NCBI GenBank assembly: GCA_964638895.1
Contig: CAZWYY010000011.1
Coordinates: 1-64,000, forward strand
DNA from: JAFGGG01 sp964638895
Lineage (GTDB): Bacteria; Spirochaetota; Spirochaetia; SZUA-6; RPPD01
Reading direction: 5' to 3'
DNA length: 64,000 nucleotides
The position numbers were made by a program, and so were the translations under genes. Positions 61,107 to 64,000 of the stretch are shown here, piece by piece (within the stretch, counting starts at the first letter, position 1; every line of letters starts with the position of its first letter). The notes under the pieces are model-generated. The model ran no database searches. It was not told where the DNA came from and saw only the letters and a list, made by a program, of their open reading frames with translations.

Positions 61107-62105
61107 ATGAACATTCTGCATGACAAGGACGCGGACCTGAAATACCTTGCAGGCAGGACCATGGCGGTGATCGGGTACGGCAGCCAGGGGAGCGCCCAGG
61201 CCCTCTGCCTGCGCGACAGCGGCGTGCGGGTCATCATCGGAGAAACCCCGGAACTGGGCGGAAAACCCAATCCAAGCTGGGCCCTGGCCCGGGAGCACGG
61301 CTTTGAGGTGTATGAGATCGACAAGGCTTCCGAGCGGGCGGATATCATCCATATTCTGCTTCCGGATGAACATCACGGGCGTGTATACAAGGAGAAGATC
61401 GGACAGCATATGACCGAGGGCAAGACTCTCTGCTGCTCACACGGGTTTAATATCGTGTACGGACAGATCACACCACCCGCAAACATCGACGTCATTCTGG
61501 TGGCCCCTAAAAGCCCGGCCACCGAGGAACGCAAGGCTTTTCTGGCCGGGTTCGGCGTTCCCGGCTTGGTGGCCGTGCGTCGGGATTTTACGGGCAAGGC
61601 CCGGTCAACCGCCCTGGCCCTGGCCAAGGCCATTGGCTTTACCAGGGCGGGCGTGCTGGAGTGCACCTTTGAACAGGAAACTTATGAGGACCTGTTCGGT
61701 GAACAGAACGTGCTCTGCGGCGGTATGGTGAATCTTATGAAATACGGGTTCGAGGTGCTTACCGAGGCCGGGTATCCGGCGGAGATGGCGTATTTTGAGG
61801 TGCTGCATGAGCTGAAACTGATTGTGGACCTGGTTCACGAACGGGGGATCAGCGGCATGAACGCGGTCATCTCCAATACCGCCGAATGGGGCGAGTACGT
61901 GAACGGTCCCAGGATCATTGACGAGAGCGTGAAACAGCGGATGAAGGAATCCTTGAGGGCCATCGAAGACGGAAGCTTCGCCGGGCGGTGGATTGAGGAA
62001 AGCAAAAAAGGCTGCCCCACCCTGCTGGCCAAACGCAAAGCCCTGGCCCGCCACTCGCTCGAGATTGTGGGCAAAAAGATCAGAAGCCTGTTCGAGCGTA
62101 CATAA
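61107..62105 (+). CDS. ilvC: Ketol-acid reductoisomerase (class I)
   Basis: The 332-residue class I enzyme has VIGYGSQGSAQAL (Rossmann motif), CSHGFNIVYG, the metal-binding FEQETYEDLFGEQNVLCGG, HELKLIVDLVHERGI and SNTAEWGEY. It converts acetolactate to dihydroxyisovalerate in valine and leucine synthesis. Two features are less common. The cofactor-specificity loop is long and begins with Glu (GETPELGGKPNPSW) instead of the short, Arg/Ser-rich NADPH type. The usual KGPGH segment reads KSPATEER. Cofactor preference may be altered. AAAGGAGG precedes ATG. No other ilv genes are near. Confidence 0.93.
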   Translation: MNILHDKDADLKYLAGRTMAVIGYGSQGSAQALCLRDSGVRVIIGETPELGGKPNPSWALAREHGFEVYEIDKASERADIIHILLPDEHHGRVYKEKIGQHMTEGKTLCCSHGFNIVYGQITPPANIDVILVAPKSPATEERKAFLAGFGVPGLVAVRRDFTGKARSTALALAKAIGFTRAGVLECTFEQETYEDLFGEQNVLCGGMVNLMKYGFEVLTEAGYPAEMAYFEVLHELKLIVDLVHERGISGMNAVISNTAEWGEYVNGPRIIDESVKQRMKESLRAIEDGSFAGRWIEESKKGCPTLLAKRKALARHSLEIVGKKIRSLFERT

Positions 62106-62158
62106 AAGCAAGCATAAAAAAGCGCTTAAAATCGCCCATAAAAAAACGGCGGCATCCC

Positions 62159-62206
62159 TTGACATCTTTATCTAGCTGTTATATCTTATATATAACAGCT
62201 AGATAA
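62159..62206 (+). promoter_or_regulatory. gntR promoter with perfect 17-bp-arm palindrome
   Basis: TTGACA (62159-62164) and TATCTT (62182-62187) are 17 bases apart. TTATCTAGCTGTTATAT (62168-62184) and its exact complement (62190-62206) form a palindrome with a five-base centre that covers the spacer and -10 box. Its form fits a GntR/YtrA-type repressor site, presumably bound by the protein encoded at 62227. Confidence 0.75.
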
Positions 62207-62226
62207 TTTATAACAGGAGAAGGCGG

Positions 62227-62619
62227 GTGCTGATCAAAATCGATTTCAACTCCGAAACCCCCATATACGAGCAGCTTCGGATGCAGATAATCGAAGGTAT
62301 TGCCCGCGGGCTGCTGAAGGCCGGGGAGGGACTGCCCTCGGTACGCCAGCTTGCCGGGGACCTGGGAATTAATCTACACACCGCGAACAAGGCGTATACG
62401 CAACTGAAAGCCGACGGATTCATCCATGTGCACCGGCAAAAAGGGGTCGTAGTTAAGCAGGAGGTCAGGCCCGGCGTTACGGACGAATTTCTCGCCTTTC
62501 TGGAAAAACAGCTGCGGCCCCTGGCCGTTGAGGCCTATTGCCGGGGCATGAGGGATAAAGAATTCCGCGCAGTAGTAAATAATATCTTCAGATTACTTCA
62601 AAACCCAAAGGAGGAGTAA
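62227..62619 (+). CDS. GntR-family regulator, YtrA subfamily
   Basis: The 130-residue protein is short, with an N-terminal winged helix (ETPIYEQLRMQIIEGIARGLLKAGEGLPSVRQLAGDLGINLHTANKAYTQLKADGFIHVHRQKGVVV) and only a small C-terminal helical dimerisation tail. This is the layout of YtrA-type GntR regulators, which control membrane-protein operons in response to cell-envelope or antibiotic stress. The start is GTG at 62227 after AGGAG. The DUF1648 gene follows after three bases, and the palindrome upstream points to autorepression. Confidence 0.88.
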   Translation: MLIKIDFNSETPIYEQLRMQIIEGIARGLLKAGEGLPSVRQLAGDLGINLHTANKAYTQLKADGFIHVHRQKGVVVKQEVRPGVTDEFLAFLEKQLRPLAVEAYCRGMRDKEFRAVVNNIFRLLQNPKEE

Positions 62620-62622
62620 TTT

Positions 62623-63741
62623 ATGGTCGGTGTGATCACCATTATCATTATTATGAGCACCATGGCGCCCCTTTACCTTATTTTCGCTTTTTTCCCTTAC
62701 CTCACCAGGCGGACCATCTGCATGGGTGTAAGCATTCCGGAAGAGATGTTTGCCGATCAAAGACTTAAGGACATCAGGAAGACCTATATGATCTCCCTCT
62801 TGATCACAGGCGCATTGGTTACCGGTCTGGCGGCCGCGAGTTTGCTTTTACTGCCGGAGGAATACATGGGCTATGCCCTCGGCGCCGCTATCTTCGTATC
62901 CCTTATTTCCATTTTTCTATTCTATGTCCGGGCCTATAAGAAAACCAGGGGCTTAAAACAAAAAGAAAAATGGAGTACCGGCAGAACCGAGTTCTCGGTC
63001 ACCGAAACCGGCTTCCGTAAAGGAAAGATAACGGTTTCCCCCCTCTGGTTTATACTCTACGGGCTGGTGATCGCATGTACCCTGATTGTTTTCTTCAGTA
63101 TCTATAACAGCCTCCCCGATACGATTGTGCTGAACTATAACGACCTGGGCAACCCCGGTACCGCCGTGCCCAAGACTCCCTTTATAATACTGTTTCCGCT
63201 AAGCGTTCAATTGGTCATTACCCTGCTTATGGTCTTCGTATACGTGGTCATCGGCAAGGCCAGGGTACAGATAGATGCGCGTAATCCTGAAGTATCCGTT
63301 GCACGCAACAGGATATTCAGGTATGCCTGGTCCGCGTATACCGTGTTTATGGGGCTGGGAATGGTCATATTGTTCGGGGTCATGCTTTTTCTTCCGCTTT
63401 TAACCGGCAATATTACGATTATAATCGCCGTACCGCTTGGCTATACCATCATTGCGGTCGCGGGAGCCCTGGTACTTTCCCTGGTCTTGGGCCAGAGCGG
63501 ATCGCGCTTGAAGCTGAAGGAAAAGACAGTGGGAAAGGAAATAAACCGGGACGACGGCCGGTACTGGAAACTCGGCGCCTTCTATTATAATCCGGATGAT
63601 CCGGCCCTGTTCGTGGAAAAACGCTTCGGCATCGGCTGGACAAGCAATTTCGCGCGTCCCCTCACCTGGGTGCTGATGGCGCTGTTTTTACTGATAATCG
63701 CCGGGGCCGTGGCCGCTTCAATGATCGCTTTCATGCATTGA
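62623..63741 (+). CDS. DUF1648/DUF5808 polytopic membrane protein
   Basis: The 372-residue protein has about eight TM helices. The segment YNSLPDTIVLNYNDLGNPGTAVPKT is the DUF1648 hallmark, as found in SdpI-like immunity proteins and YtrA-linked membrane proteins. The late block DDGRYWKLGAFYYNPDDPALFVEKRFGIGWTSNF matches DUF5808. It starts three bases after the GntR-type regulator gene with AAAGGAGG, so it is that regulator's main target. The function is not established; envelope-stress or bacteriocin-immunity roles are plausible by analogy. Confidence 0.85.
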   Translation: MVGVITIIIIMSTMAPLYLIFAFFPYLTRRTICMGVSIPEEMFADQRLKDIRKTYMISLLITGALVTGLAAASLLLLPEEYMGYALGAAIFVSLISIFLFYVRAYKKTRGLKQKEKWSTGRTEFSVTETGFRKGKITVSPLWFILYGLVIACTLIVFFSIYNSLPDTIVLNYNDLGNPGTAVPKTPFIILFPLSVQLVITLLMVFVYVVIGKARVQIDARNPEVSVARNRIFRYAWSAYTVFMGLGMVILFGVMLFLPLLTGNITIIIAVPLGYTIIAVAGALVLSLVLGQSGSRLKLKEKTVGKEINRDDGRYWKLGAFYYNPDDPALFVEKRFGIGWTSNFARPLTWVLMALFLLIIAGAVAASMIAFMH

Positions 63742-63778
63742 ATTACGGCGCGGGCCCCCGGGACTAAAAGAATAAGGT

Positions 63779-64000
63779 TCAACTCCGGCCTTCACGCTTT
63801 CTATAAGAGTCGCGCAGCAGCCGTAGAATGTCCTCTCCCGGATCGCGCCCCGCCGGACTCATGGCATTTTCGTACAAAGCAAGCATGCTTAAACCGCGGC
63901 TGATATGGTAATATATCGTTTGAAGAATCATGCCCGCGTTATGCAATCTTGAATAGTCCGCGGCCGTAGATGCCAAAATAATAGGCCGAGAGGCGCGGCA
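63779..64000 (-). CDS. C-terminal part of a possible nitroreductase-family protein
   Basis: The frame is open from the window edge to the stop at 63779, giving about 73 residues. RPIILASTAADYSRLHNAGMILQTIYYHISRGLSMLALYE resembles the later part of Acg/TM1586-type nitroreductases, where an Ala-Gly-x-x-L-Q helix is followed by a Gly-Leu-Ser segment. The N-terminal two thirds and the flavin-binding residues lie beyond the window, so the assignment is tentative. It is convergent with the DUF1648 gene. Confidence 0.4.
   Translation of the reverse strand, partial: CRASRPIILASTAADYSRLHNAGMILQTIYYHISRGLSMLALYENAMSPAGRDPGEDILRLLRDSYRKREGRS

Noticed and set aside
1..64000. CRISPR arrays, transposases, rRNA and tRNA genes
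   Set aside because: No regularly spaced direct repeats, no transposase-like protein and no cloverleaf or rRNA-like sequence were noticed by reading; small RNAs cannot be excluded without a covariance search.

Overview
The window looks like a contig from a free-living or environmental bacterium assembled from short reads: two ten-N scaffold gaps (14382-14391 and 49242-49251) interrupt genes. A Spirochaetota-like organism is my best guess. Reasons are the very large protein-kinase/AAA/histidine-kinase/GGDEF hybrid of a type common in Leptospira-like spirochaetes, the abundance of PAS histidine kinases with HDOD, HD-GYP and PP2C output proteins, and a discoidin-domain exported protein. This is inference from protein style, not a proven assignment. 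Most of the window is moderately GC-rich; the 6.4-kb hybrid kinase gene (19641-26075) and the DUF362 gene are visibly AT-rich. No rRNA, tRNA, CRISPR array or transposase was seen, and no gene-free stretch exceeds about 300 bases.

Layout. 1-4.6 kb: end of an arsenate reductase gene, a rhodanese-like protein without its catalytic Cys, and a giant carbohydrate phosphorylase-like protein. 4.6-10.8 kb: a lipoate ligase/pyruvate dehydrogenase operon (lplA, a PNPOx-like gene, pdhA, pdhB, pdhC, lpd). 11-14.6 kb: aldo/keto reductase, DUF362, TrmO and an AraC/GyrI regulator. 14.7-19.5 kb: a copper operon (SHOCT lipid-anchored or secreted protein, YHS-thioredoxin-reductase-like fusion, tiny ORF, CopB-type ATPase, frameshifted 2-TM protein) behind a promoter whose spacer holds a CsoR-like operator. 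19.6-26.1 kb: the hybrid kinase. 26.2-32.8 kb: MarR-controlled tripartite drug-efflux operon (TolC, heterodimeric ABC exporter, HlyD/EmrA). 32.9-36 kb: pyruvate kinase, PTS EIIA, and a dienelactone hydrolase gene broken by an amber codon.

36.2-50.4 kb is a signalling island: two PAS histidine kinases, an HDOD response regulator, an HD-GYP response regulator, an STAS anti-anti-sigma-like protein and a PP2C response regulator. Next to these lies the most unusual part of the window: four tandem paralogues of an unrecognised all-helical family of about 235 residues, interleaved with a PPP-type phosphoesterase and a HipA/PI3K-like kinase, and facing a divergently transcribed pseudokinase fused to a degenerate AAA/STAND module. 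I propose this as a candidate undescribed phospho-signalling system.

50.4-57.3 kb: an MFS transporter, a discoidin protein, a HAMP-PAS histidine kinase, an NMT1-type binding lipoprotein and an acyl-CoA ligase, closely packed on one strand. 57.4-60 kb: an E2-like acyltransferase with a lost catalytic His, then SDR and TetR behind a consensus promoter overlapped by a perfect 13-bp palindrome. 60.1-62.1 kb: divergent ilvY/ilvC. 62.2-63.7 kb: a GntR (YtrA-like)/DUF1648 membrane-protein pair behind a 17-bp-arm palindrome, then a partial nitroreductase-like gene at the edge.

Promoters with good sigma-70 boxes and a 17-bp spacer are easy to see at several places. For three genes (the phosphorylase-like gene, pyruvate kinase and the pseudokinase) the -10 box lies so close to the start codon that the transcript would be leaderless or nearly so.
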